Shown: positions 11,796-23,477 of the stretch, in pieces | Numbering within the stretch: the first letter of the stretch is position 1 | Layout of the letters: each line of letters begins with the position of its first letter | Assembly (NCBI GenBank): GCA_029216955.1 | Contig: JANAVB010006998.1 | Span: forward strand, 3,407,692-3,471,691 | Reading direction: 5' to 3' | DNA length: 64,000 bases | Source of the DNA: Iris pallida | Lineage: Eukaryota > Streptophyta > Magnoliopsida > Asparagales > Iridaceae | Notes under the pieces: generated by a model | The model's input: only the letters and a program-made list of their open reading frames with translations | Databases searched by the model: none | Told to the model about the DNA's origin: nothing | Position numbers and translations under genes: made by a program

Positions 11796-13115
11796 CTATT
11801 CCGGGATAGGAAGCGGTTGCAATAACCCAACTTGCCTCTGCTGCTCTGCCTTCACTTGCTGACATACCAAGCAACGGGAAACAAATCTAGCTATCTCCCT
11901 CTTCATCCCGTTCCACCAGAAATGCTGCTTGATATCTTGGTACATCTTGGTCCCTCTAGGATGAATAGAATACTGAGAACTGTGAGCTTCTGCCATAACC
12001 TCCTGTCTGATATCTCTACTAGGCACATATAGATGTGATCCAAACCTAAGTGTACCATCTTCATGAATTCTCATCTTCTTCCTGAGTCCTGACTCATATT
12101 CTGCCCTAAGCTTCTGAATCCTTGGGTCCTGAGCCTGAGCTGCCTTGATTCTGCCTATCAAGTCGGATTGAACTTGCAGACTTGTTAGAACTCCTACATC
12201 ACTAGAAAGTATAACTTCGATGTCCATCTCCTGAAGGCCTTCTAAGATATTCCTCTGTATTGTCAACATAAATGCGTTGCCTCTCCTGCTAAGAGCGTCT
12301 ACTACTACATTAGCCTTGCCTGGATGATACTGAAGTTCTACGTCATAATCCTTGATCAACTCCAGCCATCTTCTCTGCCTCATGTTTAGTTCCTTCTGAG
12401 TAAAGATGTACTTCAGACTTTTATGGTCTGTGTACATGTCCACTCGGTCACCATATAAGTAATGCCTCCATAGCTTTAGAGCAAACACTACTGCCGCTAA
12501 CTCCAAATCATGAGTTGGGTAATTCTTCTCGTGGTCCCGAAGCTGCCTAGATGCATATGCTTTCACCTTTCCATGTTGCATAAGGACACATCTAAGTCCT
12601 TTACCTGACGCATCACAATATACTGTAAAACCTCCGGGTCCAACTGGTAATGTAAGAATAGGTGCTGATATCAACTTCTGCTTCAAAGTCTCAAATGATG
12701 CCTGACATTCTGTCGTCCAAACGAATGGTACATCCTTCCGGGTCAAGCAGGTCATGGGTGCTGAAAGCCTTGTAAAGTCTGACACAAACCTTCTGTAATA
12801 TCCTGCCAATCCTAAGAAGCTCCGCATATCTGCTACGGTCTTGGGTACTGGCCAACTTTTTACTGCTTCTATCTTCTTGGGATCTACTGCTACTCCAGCT
12901 CCTGATATGATGTGATCCAAAAATGAAATATGATCCGACCAAAACTCACACTTGCTGAGCTTGTCATACAACTGGTTCTCTCTCAGAACCTGTAACACTT
13001 TTCTGAGGTGGTCTTTATGTTCCTCTTCACTAGCAGAGTATACGAGTATGTCGTCAAGAAATACAACGACAAACTGGTCTAAGTATGGCTTAAAGATGCG
13101 ATTCATCAAATCCAT
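11796..13115 (-). pseudogene. E2 reverse transcriptase (palm/thumb), RNase H and integrase zinc domain
   Basis: From its start the fragment shows the RT catalytic motif [11 protein letters not shown] (FLDD box), then [15 protein letters not shown] typical of the Gypsy RT connection. RNase H follows ([12 protein letters not shown], then [20 protein letters not shown] and DHKSLKYI), then the integrase HHCC zinc region ([19 protein letters not shown], then [17 protein letters not shown]). RNase H has CVLMQ where GCVLMQ is common. The reading frame is lost at its beginning by a 2-nt deletion relative to the usual PFGLTNAPA motif. It ends at the TAG stop that separates it from the integrase core. 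Confidence 0.92.
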
Positions 13116-14067
13116 GAATATTGCTGGAGTATGTCAAACCAAACGGCATTACTAAGAATTCATAATGCCCATACTTCGACCTGAATGCTGTCTTAGGAAT
13201 ATCTTCCTTCCGAACCCTCACCTGATGGTACCCTGAATGAAGATCTATCTTGGAGAAAACTCTAGCTTTGCTCAACTGATCAAATAAGTCATCGATCCTG
13301 GGTAATGGGTACTTGTTCTTCACTGTTGCCGCGTTAAGCTTCCTGTAGTCAATGCACAATCTGGATAACCCATCCTTCTTTCCCACAAGTACCACTGGTG
13401 CTGCCCACGGTGATATGCTAGCTTGGATGAACTTCTTCTTCTTCAGTTCCTCTATGTGCTGATATACCTTGGCCTGCTCTGAATCTGCCATTCTATAAAC
13501 TCGATCCGATATCGGTTTAGTTCCAGGTGCCAATTCTATGCTGAACTCAATATCTCTAACCGGTGGTAGACCTGGAAGTTCTTCGGGAAACACGTCTAGA
13601 AATTCTTTAACTACCTTCGGAACCTGAACTTCTTCCATTGCCGTTACTACTCCCTGCTCCTGCTCAGTTGCCTCTGATCTGACTAAGGTGAACCGCTTCA
13701 TGCCTGGAATATCAAAAGACACACTCCTTCTGCGACAATCTATTGTCGCATGACTGTCTTTCAGCCAGTCCATGCCTAAGATAACGTCAAAATTTCCAAC
13801 AGGAAATTCTATCAACCGGGCGGGTAAGGAATGCCCGCAAACTACAACGCTACATGCTAAAATAACTCTACTAACTCCTACGAGCCCATTACCAGTGAGT
13901 ATATTCAACCTCCCTGGCAATGCCTCGAACTCCATTCCTAGTCGTGCCGCAAATTGTGCAGATATAAATGAATGGGATGCTCTCGAATCAAACAATGCTA
14001 CTGCGGGATATGAGGCGACGAGAATGTTACCTGCCACAACATCTCCCGATGCCAATGCCTCCTCCAA
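13090..14067 (-). pseudogene. E2 aspartic protease and N-terminal half of reverse transcriptase
   Basis: The retropepsin-like protease would cut the polyprotein. Its active-site motif reads [12 protein letters not shown], where the family has D-S/T-G, so the essential Gly is replaced by Arg and the protease is probably dead. The second motif (DVILGMDWL) is intact. RT follows with [55 protein letters not shown], and [15 protein letters not shown] with the first catalytic Asp. After MPFGLT the frame breaks (about 13120), the product of the 2-nt deletion. A stop separates it from the Gag frame upstream. Confidence 0.92.
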
Positions 14068-14167
14068 GGACAGAGTGAATGCTTTCCCTCAACCTCCTTG
14101 CTGGTTTCCATGCTGCGGCCTAGCCTGATGCTGTTGCTGGCCCCTTCCTTGATGATGCTGGGGTGGT

Positions 14168-15500
14168 CTATGCTGGTGTTACTGCATCGGCGGCCCCTGC
14201 TGCCGAAACAGCTGAGCCTGCGGCATTAACGGACGCTGTGCCAACGGCCTTACTGCCATCGCTGGTCCTCGATACTCGCCTGCCCCTGGTGCAGGCAGAG
14301 CAGGAAACTGTTGCCCTGGTCCTCCTGACCTCGAATTCATGGAACATGTGGTAACCCGATGGTCTGGATTTCCACATATCAGACACAGTCCATTCAATAT
14401 CCGACACACATCTCTCGTGTGTCCTACCTTCCCACAATAAGTGCAGCCCATTGGGGGTTGCTGGTTCTTCCTCTGTTGCTGTTGCTGCTGCCTTGGTGGT
14501 GTGGTCCTCGCATCGCCACATCGTAGATACGAATGCCAGTGGATGGTGCTGTTGTTCGGGGCGCTGCTCCCCTTCCTCCTTCAACCTGGCTGTGGGATCT
14601 CTTCTGACCCCCAGTCCTTGCCGCAAGCCTCTGAATGGTGATCTCATGCCTTCAAGTTACCGTCAATACTTCGTCAAAAGTTTGGTAATTGTGCCCCTCT
14701 ATCAATTGTAAGAGTTCAAGATAAAATCCTTGCTAAAACCTCATGGCCCTCTGGCTCTCTGTTGCTACCATCTCTGGGAAGAATCTACTCAATCTGCAGA
14801 ACTCCGCTGCATAAGCATCTACAGTCTTGCCGGCCTGCCTGAGGTTGATAAACTTCTGTTGTAGCTCAAACCGTGCCACAACTCCATAGTACTTAGTCTT
14901 GAATCTTGTAGTAAAATTGTCCCAAGCCACAGGACGTCTGATGCCCACTTCCTCTGATTCCCACCAATCACGTGCGAGATCCTGAAGTAACAACTTCACT
15001 AGATCCACACGTTCTTCTGCCGGTACCTTAGCTGCTGTCAGAATAGCCTCAATATCCTTAAGCCATGCATCTGCTGAGATGGCATCCTCCGTGCCCTCGA
15101 AACGACGGGGGTTGTACTTGTAAAACCTGGCTGATGCTCCTGAATCAGTCCTCATTCCTCTTTCCAAAGTCGTCTGCAATCCTTGGTTGAGCAACACATT
15201 CTGCTCTTATAGCTGAGTGTGTATGTGTTGCTGGGCCAATATCTGATGTTGCTGAGTAGCCATCATCCCTCTTATGATTTCCAGAAGAGCCGGTGTGTCC
15301 ATTTCCGCAGGGGTAGGTGGAACTGTTGGTGGTGGTGAAACATCCGGATACTGTGATCCAGCTGCTGCTTCCACTATCACTTCTTCCTGGGTAGTCTCTT
15401 GAGTTAGTACTGGCCCTTGTTGCTGACCAGCATGGTCAGGTTGTCCACGTTGCCCCTGCTATCCTCCAGCTCTGACCGATGCGGACGAAGTGCCCCTAAG
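14168..15500 (-). pseudogene. E2 gag with two zinc knuckles
   Basis: The Gag capsid domain is clear at 14733-15197: RRFEGTEDAISADAWLKDIE, then LLLQDLARDWWE, WDNFTTRFKTKYY and VDAYAAEFCRLSRFFPEM. Two adjacent CX2CX4HX4C zinc knuckles lie at about 14344-14451 (CTYCGKVGHTRDVC and CLICGNPDHRVTTC), for binding the element RNA. The Gln-rich N-terminus begins near 15.5 kb but is broken by TAG stops, one just before EQNVLLNQG. Another stop follows the capsid domain and a frame shift lies before the knuckles. The fragment is not expressible as one protein. Confidence 0.9.
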
Positions 15501-15666
15501 AAAAGGGACAAGAGAATAATCAAACAACCGGACATGAAGGATCAATAAAGTCAAAGGATACCGGAATGTCAAGCAAGGGTTGAGAATAACGAATCATGAG
15601 ATCAAGGGGGGAACACGTGTGATTGAGACATCCTATAAATCAAAACACCCCACAAGTCTGAAATCA

Positions 15667-15684
15667 GACCTGCATGGGCCACCA
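15667..15684 (-). other. Primer-binding site of E2, matching tRNA-Ile
   Basis: The minus strand reads TGGTGGCCCATGCAGGTC, 9 nt downstream of the 5' LTR end at 15694. The plus strand (GACCTGCATGGGCCACCA) equals the acceptor end of plant cytosolic tRNA-Ile(AAU) with its CCA tail, as I recall that tRNA (it starts GGCCCATTAGC, pairing with ATGGGCC). This is not the common initiator-Met site TGGTATCAGAGC. Confidence 0.75.
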
Positions 15685-17543
15685 CTAAAACCTTGTCACG
15701 TCCCAAAACCAGAATACTGGAGAGCGGAGGAATGACTCAGCCAGCTACGTATTACGGGTAGATGAATACCGTATAATACGATCAATGCTGTCTATAAGAC
15801 GAGGGGGTACTACATGAAAGTCTCCCTATGGTCACTTTACTTCTATTGTCTCAATCATTCAAACAAGAAACAGAAATAGAGAACATGTGAGATAAAGCAA
15901 TAAGGCGTCCCAAAAACTTAGTCAAAATGTTCCTGATATCTGGCTTTACAAAAACATAGCCAGACGATGTAGCAAAGTACACACAATTGTTTATCAGCTG
16001 CAGCCTGACTTTAGTTACAATTATACAAAAGTAAGTACAGAACAATCCGACTAACATGTCGGTGCCAAACGGTAAAGTTTAAAGTAGATAACAAAACGGG
16101 CGAGGAGGTAAAAAACCCACTCGAGTCCTCCTGCGATCATCCCTCTAGTGTTGACCATCTTGGAGGTAGAAGTAAGCTGGATCCTCGAGGACTGGCTCTA
16201 AATCTGGCCATACAAAACCAGAGAGGTTAGACCTCTAATAGCAAGTACCACAAAGGAGCACGATATGAGGAATGAAGCCAGTAATAAGAGAATATGATAA
16301 TAGATCTCTGCTATCTACTAGGACTCACACAACATCACGACACGTCGAACCAACCTCCCAACCAAACAAGGACAGAAGTTGGCCCGTCATGTCCTGACAT
16401 TTTGATCATCTCAATTAAGTAATAGAGTAAGTACAGTACACAAACAAATCAATTTAAATGGCTAGGCAACTACTACGGCTTGCTATTGTGAGTCCCAAGT
16501 TATCCTGGAATTATTCAAATAGGGATTCCTCAATTCTTACTATGTGCGAGCAAGGCTAGTCTATCCAGTCAATCAATTGTGCCAATCATGAATTAGACGA
16601 GTCCCAGCGGGACGCCCGTCATCAATATACAATATACAATAATAATATAAGCAGATACCTCTCCCTGCCCGTGTGGCAGGTTTATAGTATCTGTGGGAAC
16701 CAGCCGGCCTGTCGGGCACTACTAGTCCCAAGAGGGCTGCCATGTAAGAACTCGGAGATCCATTCTCTCCATGCAATCACTATTTTATTTAACTTAATCG
16801 TCTCTACGTTGAGTGAAATCCCATGCCGTGGACCATGGCATTCAAATGAGTACTTTTGTACGGGGTACGATATGCGCAACTCTACAACGATACCCGTGCG
16901 GCTAGGTTGTAGGTCTTACATAGCGTAATACAACAATCAAATCTAACCACGGAGTAATCATGCCTTGACCATAAAGTACACATGCTGCTTTGTAGAAAAA
17001 TAAATAAATTGAAGCCTGCACATGCATGTATGTCAATATTCGGGATCGGCTAATCGATTATAATAGTTCATTACATGAACGTGTCTCATTCATTTAATTC
17101 AATAAGACGACTAGCCAGTCTCTTAGTTCCAACTAGGAACACATGATCAATTTTAGTCAAGATAACCATTATTATCAATGGTGACAAGGCATGAAAGTCA
17201 ATTAGTATTAAATGGGGTTGAGTCTATAACTCCTCAGGGTTAAGTTCCAGTCTTACTGGGTATCTATAAACCAATCAAGTCACAGGGCACGTTCTACATA
17301 ACCATATATATTAAAAATATTAACATGCCAAGATTATCGAGTTCATAAAAGGGCGTAAGGATATAATAGAAGAATTATCATGCCACCATTAAAGGAATAA
17401 ATTATAGAACAAATAGAAACACCAAGGTCAGGAAGTCACGCCAACAAGTCTATGCTAAGGCCAACAAGTCACGCTAAGTCTAGTAGGTAGGAGTGAGCGT
17501 ATAAATAGCGTGAGCGTGAAAAGTGGTTCACGTTGGCACGCAC

Positions 17544-19823
17544 TGTCACGCCCCGATTCGTAGAGTCATTTCTTCACATATTTTATCTCTTGGAATCGAT
17601 CGTCCTCGCTTGGGCATGATACCGTACAAGTCTGGTATTGCACTTGTACTAGGCAAAGATGGTACATAATCGATTATCTTCAAATAGAAACACATTGCAG
17701 CGGCAGAAGCAGACAAATTGAAGTTAGTGATGATAATCTTTCTCATTGAATAGAAGTACATCACTTCTTTATAGCAGCGGAGAAAAAGAGTAACTTGAAG
17801 CCACACAGAGATATATAGAACTTTATTCTCTTTATTGATAATTGAAGAAGAGTACAAGACTTGTATTGAAGTACAATGATTACAGTACATCTCTCTTTAC
17901 ATTGGAAACCAACTGAACAATGCTATACAGCTTACATTTGATATTTGAATACAATGGATGACAACTCGATATACCGACTTGGCTTACAATCTCACTAGTA
18001 CAACTGATTACAATGTTCCATACATTATGCCCTTTATAAATAGAAGACATCATCTTGTACAAGGAGAGCTTCTGTATGCCCAACAAATCTTCGATGCCGC
18101 GGAACCAATCAAGCCAATCTTCGTGTGTAGAATATTCCAAGCAAGAGCACCTGCCCACAAAACGTGGGTCAGCACATCATCTATGTACTGGCGAGTAGAA
18201 TCCAACCCACTCGCATAAACCAACATTTAAAGTGATCATTTAAGCAAACATTTATTAGAATGGTCTTTCTACTTGGGGCCTAGCATCAGTTTACAGTTCA
18301 TGGGCAGTAATCAGAGTGAAGCATGTAAACATATTCTTTGTAGCATTCATGTGGACATATCTTTTTAACATTCTTGGTGTTATCATGTAAAGGCATCATT
18401 GAGGCATACTAGGTGTTATCATGAAAAGGTATCATTGAGGCATCGTTAACATTAACATCTTAAACATTATGACAGTTCTCACTTCAAGCATCACTTAGCA
18501 TGTATGTTGTGTTTGAGCAATGATTAGCAAGGCATCTTTCTTAGCATACTGAACTTAACATGTTAAGCAGGATCTCATACTGAAAGGCTACATACAGCAT
18601 CATCAAACTTATTTGGAACGTAAGCATGCAAGTTAAACCAACACATATATTGAATTATCACATTTAAGTGATTTCTTACCGATAGCCGACTCCCTCATAC
18701 CTGCATCAAATACAGGTTAGCAGATATACTTACTCTGCCTGCATAAGACATTCATTAGCATGCATCCTGACTACATGGTCACTGGTGTTTAACCATACGG
18801 ACGTTGCCATATAGGTCTTCATTGGTAATGCGATGACCCCAGAGAAGGTAGCTAGCCCCAAAGGATGCCTCGTAGAACCCGTGCCCCTACTGGCACGCCA
18901 ATGTTTTCTCCTAGGCCGGATCGGTCGCCCTAACATCCCGGGGTACCGTCCGAGAAAACATATCCCCATCACTTATGCATAAGTTGTCCTATGACCATGC
19001 GAATGCGTGTCCATCTCAATCGTGAACATAAAATGCATGGTAAAATATTGAAGTAAAGACAACAGTGCATCATCATTTATCTCATTCAAGTCATGTTCAA
19101 TGACTTATTCATTCCCAACATTACCATCATTTCATTTGGTGATCTCAACGATCCCAAGCCTCATCAATTCTCATTCATTGCTTCATTGCAACATTTCTCA
19201 TTTATTCCTTCTAAGGAGGAACAACAGTATTCATTCATTTCAAAGGGACCTGTAGCATTTCATTTATTTAATAGAAACCATAACATATTCAATTCTTTTC
19301 TCATGTATCATTTACGCAGCATCTCATTATTCAAGTGATTCATTCATTTCATCAATCTTAAGCATCAGGGACATTATCGATTCAATCTCAGGCATCATGT
19401 TACATTAGTGGTTCGAGTGTGATTCGTTCAGTAATTCAAAGTTCATGTGTTATTCATTCAATGATTCCCAACATATGAATCTCTATCGAATTAGCAACTA
19501 AAGCATTGCATCACAATTATTCAACATTCAAGGTAAGGGACATTAGGGACTTATTCATAGCATCACATTATTCCATTTATTAAGCATGCAGGAATAAGGA
19601 GGAAGGAGGACAGTTCCACTTGCCTTATATAACGGTCTTCCTGCTCCAATCTCATCAAGCGTAGCTCCACCAGCGAGCCATATTCAAATACCCATTCCAT
19701 CTAGCCAGCTAAGAAAGGCTGCATCAGTCTCAATTCTCCTGATCTCCAACATAAGTCACGGTCCAACATTCTGATCCCATCCAACAAGCCAACCAAATGC
19801 CTCGTGCAGAGCAGGGCATTACA
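17544..19823 (-). mobile_element. Solo LTR nested in the E2 right LTR (2280 bp)
   Basis: The element starts TGTCACGCCCC and ends AGGGCATTACA on the plus strand (minus: TGTAATGCCCT...GGGGCGTGACA), flanked by the exact 5-bp duplication CGCAC (17539-17543 and 19824-19828). The intact partner LTR shows the empty site (GGCATGCACAGCATGATC near 9553). No primer site, polypurine tract or gag/pol motif is present, so it is a single LTR left by LTR-LTR recombination. It belongs to another family than E2. The short ORFs in it show no known motif. Confidence 0.9.
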
Positions 19824-19977
19824 CGCACAGCGTGATCGTGAAGGGTAATTCACGTACTCATAACGTGAGCGTGAAAAGTAACTCACGCACGCACAGCGTG
19901 GGCGTATGAGCGTGAAAAGCGTGATAAGAAATTCACGCACGCACAGAAAGGCGTGAGCGTAACTCAAAATTCACGCT

Positions 19978-20118
19978 AACACGTAAAGACGTGAGCGTGA
20001 CTAAAAATTCACGCTAACACGTAAAGACGTGTGCGTGACTAAAAATTCACGCTAACACGTAAAGACGTGAGCGTGACTAAAAATTCACGCTAACACGTAA
20101 AGACGTGAGCGTGACTAA
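19978..20118 (-). repeat. 38-bp tandem repeats in the E2 5' LTR
   Basis: The counterpart of the array at 9703-9850, again about four units. One unit reads CGTGTGCGTG instead of CGTGAGCGTG. The unit number is conserved between the two LTRs. Confidence 0.85.
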
Positions 20119-20490
20119 ATCTCCCGAACTCCAATCTTATGGAGCCTTCGTTCCAAGCCAGAGATGAGGTTCCCATGGTTCAGAATAGTGTGGAATGAGA
20201 AGCTCTGCCACATGAACTATCTATTCCGAAAAGCATGCCAGTTGGTGGATCAAAACCCATGAACAACCGAGAGTACAACACCTTAGATCTAGAAGAAACA
20301 AGCCAAGGAAATCAAAAATGCTAAGTAGTAAACTCTCTTAGAATCACAAGAGGAAGACAAATGAACCATAAAAATGGGTGAAGGAGAAGCAAGATGTACT
20401 TGCCTTCTCCTGGTAGGTGGAGAGAGTGATGAGAAAGAAAAAGAAGTAATGGTGGAGGAAAGTTATGAAGAGAGAGAAGGAGATGGGGGC

Positions 20491-20497
20491 TTTAAAT
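20491..20497 (-). promoter_or_regulatory. Candidate TATA box of the E2 5' LTR
   Basis: Minus strand ATTTAAA in the same context as at 10224 (CCATTTAAAGCCCCCATC), 273 bp from the LTR start and followed by a CT-rich stretch. It is a plausible start of E2 transcription towards lower coordinates. Confidence 0.45.
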
Positions 20498-21349
20498 GGA
20501 AGGGATGGTGGTATGTGGGGGTTTATTGGGTCGGGTTTATTCGGATCCATCCAAGGCCAACCCGAAAGCAAAGCAGAGAGGTTAAAACCAGAAAATAAAA
20601 TACAGAAATAAAATACAGGAATAAAATTGCAGGAAATAAAATGCAGATAATTAATTAACATAAAATTAGAGGAATTTTAAATACAGGATGATACATGATA
20701 AATATTAAATAAATATATATATGAGTTGTACATGTATAAAAATACGCATTCTGGGAACGGGGAGTGACATTGATGAAGGAGAACCGAAGGGTGGCTTTGG
20801 TCTCAGAGTCACTCAAAGCGACTGAACGACGGAAGCACTCGCGGATGGTACACGGGCGCACGTGGGGGACGCGTACTAGCGCAGGGACGCGGCTAGGGCG
20901 CTTGCGGGTGGGAGGTGCGCGGGATCGCAGGCGCGCGGGACACGGCTAGCTAGCAACGAGGGAACGCGTGCAGGGGCGCTGCTGCTGGCCACGGGGAAAC
21001 ATACGGGGCTGTTGCTGGCACGGCGGAAGGCGTTCCGACGGGCCGCGGGTGACACGTACAAGGGCACGACGGCTGGCACAGGCGATCGACCGGCTGATTG
21101 GCCGATCGGACGGTAGTTGGCCGGTCGGGCTCGCGCAGGTTGCGTCGAAAATGCTTCAAGAGAGGTGTTGAATCTGGCGGGGTGTTGCAGGGAGCGCCGT
21201 AGTGCGATCGGATTTGGGAGAGGTGGATTGTGGGTGGAGATAGGTGATTTTTTGTGAATGAGGAGAAATGCGAAGGTTCTAGAGGTTTCTGTGGAGGAAG
21301 AAAGGTTTCTGAAAGAAAATATACGTGAGGGGGGAGATGTTGGCTACGT

Positions 21350-21364
21350 GGGGGGGGGGGGGGG
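21350..21364 (+). repeat. Run of 15 G
   Basis: An uninterrupted homopolymer of 15 G in the G2 LTR, preceded by GAGGGGGGAG. Homopolymers of this length are prone to assembly length error and could form G-rich secondary structure. Confidence 0.9.
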
Positions 21365-21627
21365 ATTTACGGTGAGGTGAGCGAATCTTACGAGTGACTG
21401 GGAAGTGGGTTTGAACGGGAAGATGGGTTTAGGTTAATGAGTTTCGGGTTAAAGGGTTTCGGGCTAAAGGTTTTAAGTGATGGGCTAGAAACCGTGGGCT
21501 TGGCTAATAGGCCTGAATTAATTTAAAAGTCAATCTTTAAATTAGCAATTACTGTCTGTTCTATTAATAAATCATTTATAAATGAAAATGTTTTTCCTAT
21601 TTAATCGACTAATTTTATATATAATAT

Positions 21628-21650
21628 TAATAATAATAATAATAATAATA

Positions 21651-21686
<36 letters not shown>

Positions 21687-21687
21687 T
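21628..21687. repeat. Palindromic (AAT)n(ATT)n microsatellite
   Basis: A run of AAT units turns at about 21651 into ATT units. The 60-bp stretch is therefore an almost perfect inverted repeat that can fold on itself. Confidence 0.9.
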
Positions 21688-22673
21688 TACTTACTAGCAA
21701 ACAATTAAATATTATAAAAGTCCATTTATTATTAAACTCCAATTTTGTTAGTTTTACAGAACCGGTTTGGACCGGGTTTTTTTCGTGCCGGTCCGGGCTG
21801 AGCTACCAGGTCGGACCCGTTTAGTATGTGGGCCGAACCGTTGACCTATCCCAGGCCGGGTTTCGTACTGCCCGGCCCATTATGCACGTTGACGTACATC
21901 TCTTCTATTATAATGTCGAAGTGGTTCAAAAATAAGCTATCCAAGTTGTATTTATACCCTCTATTAAATAATTAAAAAAAATAAAGAAAATAAAATAACT
22001 ACAGCGTATGTTGTTAAAATTTTTATTTCTTTTCTAAATTTTTTCTAACTATCATATAACAAATTATAAAATATATTCAATTTTTAAATTACATTTAAAC
22101 TAAGTACATGATAAATTATGATATTATCTAACTAAATGTATATTCAAAATTTTAAAAATATATATATAATAAAATCTAATTAAAATATATTTAAAATATG
22201 TTAATATAATTTAAATTTTTATCTAATTTATTAATAACATTTTTTTACGTGCAAGGCGCACTTGAACATAACTAGTATTTTGAAGAAATTTGCCTACTGA
22301 ACTGGATTATTGTGAACAAGGTAAACCAAAATTGTTTCAGTGTTATGGCTACATATTTCCTCTAATCTCATAACGTGTGAATTAAATGGCAAATGTGGAA
22401 TGCGCAATGAAGCTACAGAAGCCAATTAAAATGAAAAAGATAAATAATAATATTAATAATATGAAAATAAGAAAGAACTTATAGTTTGCTTGATTCTTTC
22501 ATAATTTTTTGTGTGATCATAGTGTTCATATCTATTTCTGGGCTCAGGGTAGGATCAGGTAAGATTTTGATTATGGAAGTAACAGCTTACGTAGTCAGCA
22601 TTTCATTATTCTGTTATACAAAACTTCATAGGTAAACCTCTCCATTTTAACTTGGTAAAAATTAACATCACCA

Positions 22674-22803
22674 CTCTTTATTTGGCAATAACTCTTTAAT
22701 TACTTCAAGTCTAATTGCGTTCCTAAGACTCTTTATTGGCAATAACTCTTTAATTTCTTGACTCACAGTTGAAATACATAGTCTAATTGCGTTCCTAAGA
22801 CGC
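22674..22803 (+). repeat. Imperfect direct duplication of ~60 bp
   Basis: GGCAATAACTCTTTAATT and AGTCTAATTGCGTTCCTAAG each occur twice in the same order, the second unit carrying about 20 extra bases between them. It is a local tandem duplication in non-coding DNA. Confidence 0.8.
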
Positions 22804-23186
22804 ATCATTGTTCCTCTTCTGAGTTACCAAAAGTAATAGTGATAACTTGAACTTTATGTCGTAAAATTCTATAGTATCAATCTAATTAGAACTATTAGTT
22901 AAAAAGCCATGCAAGGAAGCTCTTTTCCTTTCCTTTTTTGCACTAAGGAGTTGAACTTCGGCTGCATGCATGAGTCAGGTCTAGTGTATGTTCCATATTT
23001 GCCCATGGTAGAATGTTGAAAGAAATGAGAACCCCTCTGACTCATACCTGCTTCTGAATATTCCTTACCCATCTTTTACTAAATTGAGACATATCCCGGA
23101 AATTAAGATCTTTTGGCCCTATAAAATTCTTCAAAGTGGTTCATGCACATTTAGTTTTTAAGGGATTAAAGATATTTTGTTTACTA

Positions 23187-23400
23187 CTCCCTCCTATACT
23201 AAATAAATGACGTTTTAGAGTTAAGCACACTTATTAAGAAATAAAATAAAATGTCATTTGTACCCTTAATTAATTATTTCTCTCTCCACAATTTTTCTCT
23301 TCTCATTATTCTCTGCATAATTATTCCCTTTTAATTATCTCCATTAATCTCCCCATTATTACATTCCCTTCAATGTTCCTTCCTCATCTCCCAATGTAAA
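23187..23400 (+). mobile_element. Possible partial Stowaway-like MITE
   Basis: TA followed by CTCCCTCCTATACTAAATAA resembles the terminal sequence of Stowaway (Tc1/mariner) MITEs, and the AT-rich body with stretches of ATTATT and CTCC fits. No matching inverted terminus with a second TA was found before C1 begins, so it is truncated or mistaken. Confidence 0.35.
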
Positions 23401-23477
23401 TCATTTTTTTTTGACTTTTAACTCTAACTTCAGGAAAAATAAGTGCTGTAATTGGAGCCAACATGAAGAGCCATAAC

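Larger units (their letters stand above)
7707..20769 (-). mobile_element. E2: complete Tekay/Del-type Ty3/Gypsy chromovirus
   Basis: All landmarks of an LTR retrotransposon are present on the minus strand. The LTRs are 15694-20769 (5', carrying a nested solo LTR) and 7707-10502 (3'), each starting TGTCACTCCCC and ending GGGGCGTGACA or GGGACGTGACA. A primer-binding site is at 15667-15684 and a polypurine-like tract abuts the 3' LTR at 10503. Gag, protease, RT, RNase H, integrase and chromodomain appear in that order, which is the Gypsy order. The 5-bp target duplication TTGAT is exact on both sides (7702-7706, 20770-20774). LTR lengths agree (2796 bp and 2791 bp after removing the insert). Coding parts contain several stops and frameshifts, so this copy is non-functional. 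It sits inside the LTR of G2. Confidence 0.95.
15694..20769 (-). repeat. 5' LTR of E2, split by a solo LTR
   Basis: Homologous to 7707-10502 from end to end, except for the insertion at 17544-19823 and its 5-bp target duplication. The LTR edges are TGTCACGTCCC at 15694 and GGGGAGTGACA at 20769. As the 5' LTR it would have held the active promoter; the insertion lies downstream of that promoter in the transcribed direction. Confidence 0.95.
20775..21898 (-). mobile_element. LTR of Gypsy element G2, second part (end uncertain)
   Basis: This sequence resumes directly after the E2 target duplication, so it continues the LTR interrupted at 7706. It opens with a GC-rich block (20.8-21.2 kb) and then turns AT-rich, the same profile as the LTRs of H. 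The minus-strand edge TGTACGTCAACG at 21898 is a possible LTR start, but I see no matching polypurine tract, so the end is a guess. The overlapping short ORFs in the GC-rich block on both strands have no recognisable domain. Confidence 0.4.
21899..23477. other. Unassigned AT-rich spacer
   Basis: No coding motif or LTR edge was recognised. It holds very AT-rich DNA (21.95-22.25 kb), a short direct duplication (22674-22803) and a MITE-like terminus (23187). It ends where Copia element C1 begins. This may be the only non-retroelement DNA of any length in the window. Confidence 0.6.

Noticed and set aside
15667..15684. tRNA-Ile gene
   Set aside because: Only the 3'-terminal ~18 nt are present (with the CCA that plant genes do not encode), always next to an LTR; these are primer sites.
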